Assembly (NCBI GenBank): GCA_022576105.1
Contig: JACZRM010000132.1
Coordinates: 1-5,568 of the forward strand
Length of the DNA: 5,568 nt
DNA from: Chloroflexota bacterium
Lineage (GTDB): Bacteria; Chloroflexota; Dehalococcoidia; UBA3495
Reading direction: 5' to 3'
Shown one piece after another: positions 5,383-5,568 of the stretch; position 1 is the first letter of the stretch, and every line of letters begins with the position of its first letter. The position numbers and the translations under genes are program-made. The notes under the pieces were generated by a model, which was not told the origin of the DNA, ran no database searches, and was given only the letters and a program-made list of their open reading frames with translations.

Positions 5383-5410
5383 AAGCCGAGGGCGTCGCCC
5401 TCGGCTTTTT
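5383..5410 (+). terminator. Rho-independent terminator after rpmE
   Basis: GCCGAGGGC (5385-5393) and GCCCTCGGC (5397-5405) form a perfect 9-bp GC-rich stem with a GTC loop, followed by TTTTT (5406-5410). AA at 5383-5384 can pair with the first two Ts. It lies 24-50 nt after the rpmE stop and ends the ribosomal operon. Confidence 0.93.
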
Positions 5411-5568
5411 GCTGCCCATCGCGGTCGGTCCTGAAGCCGGGTCGATTCTTTGAAAACCTGCTCCCGGGCATTCCCTCGGAGCACCAACAATATGAAATGC
5501 AAGCCGCCCTGAGGAGCACGGAAATCCCCCTCAATCCTCCTTTAGATAGTGGACAGTCTACGGCCCCC

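Noticed and set aside
5352..5534. Minus-strand open frame of 60 codons
   Set aside because: It runs through the rpmE terminator and the end of rpmE, and has no recognisable domain.
5411..5568. Possible next gene or repeat at the right edge
   Set aside because: One plus-strand frame stays open to the edge but has no start with a ribosome-binding site and no known domain. The pyrimidine-rich stretch at 5522-5542 resembles common intergenic repeats, but only one copy is visible.

Overview
The window looks like a piece of a free-living bacterial chromosome of moderate GC content. The translation signals are bacterial: strong Shine-Dalgarno sites, and TTG and GTG starts beside ATG. The mix of a ribosomal-protein cluster (L21, L27, zinc-type L31), a molybdenum-hydroxylase operon, an MFS carrier and a VOC enzyme would fit Chloroflexota of the Dehalococcoidia/SAR202 type. 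That placement is an inference from gene content, not something the sequence proves.

Layout, left to right. Positions 1-1239 (minus strand) hold two subunits of an aerobic CO-dehydrogenase/xanthine-dehydrogenase-type molybdo-enzyme. The FAD subunit (CoxM-like) comes first and the [2Fe-2S] subunit (CoxS-like) second, cut by the left window edge. The catalytic molybdopterin subunit is not visible and may lie beyond the left edge. A near-consensus promoter with a 16-bp palindrome over its spacer and -10 box lies at 1263-1291. Positions 1411-2802 (minus) encode a 12-helix MFS carrier of the oxalate/formate or monocarboxylate type, with a promoter so close to the ATG that its mRNA may be almost leaderless.

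Positions 2803-3286 hold no convincing protein gene but are rich in signal. There is an inverted repeat at 2877-2915 and a near-perfect rightward sigma70 promoter at 2926-2954. After it come several stem-loops (2969-3044, 3056-3114, 3186-3239, 3242-3294), together a candidate structured RNA. This is the most unexplained part of the window.

Positions 3287-4277 (minus) hold a two-gene unit: a VOC/glyoxalase-fold protein and, 4 nt downstream, an unrecognised 175-residue protein starting at GTG. A divergent intergenic region (4278-4543) separates it from the plus-strand operon rplU-rpmA-rpmE (4544-5359). That operon has its own promoter (4496-4524) and ends in a textbook Rho-independent terminator (5383-5410). 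The last 158 bases contain nothing I can support as a gene.

Functionally, the coxM/coxS pair and the adjacent MFS carrier, all on the minus strand, may form an oxidation-plus-uptake module for a small organic substrate. The ribosomal operon is housekeeping.
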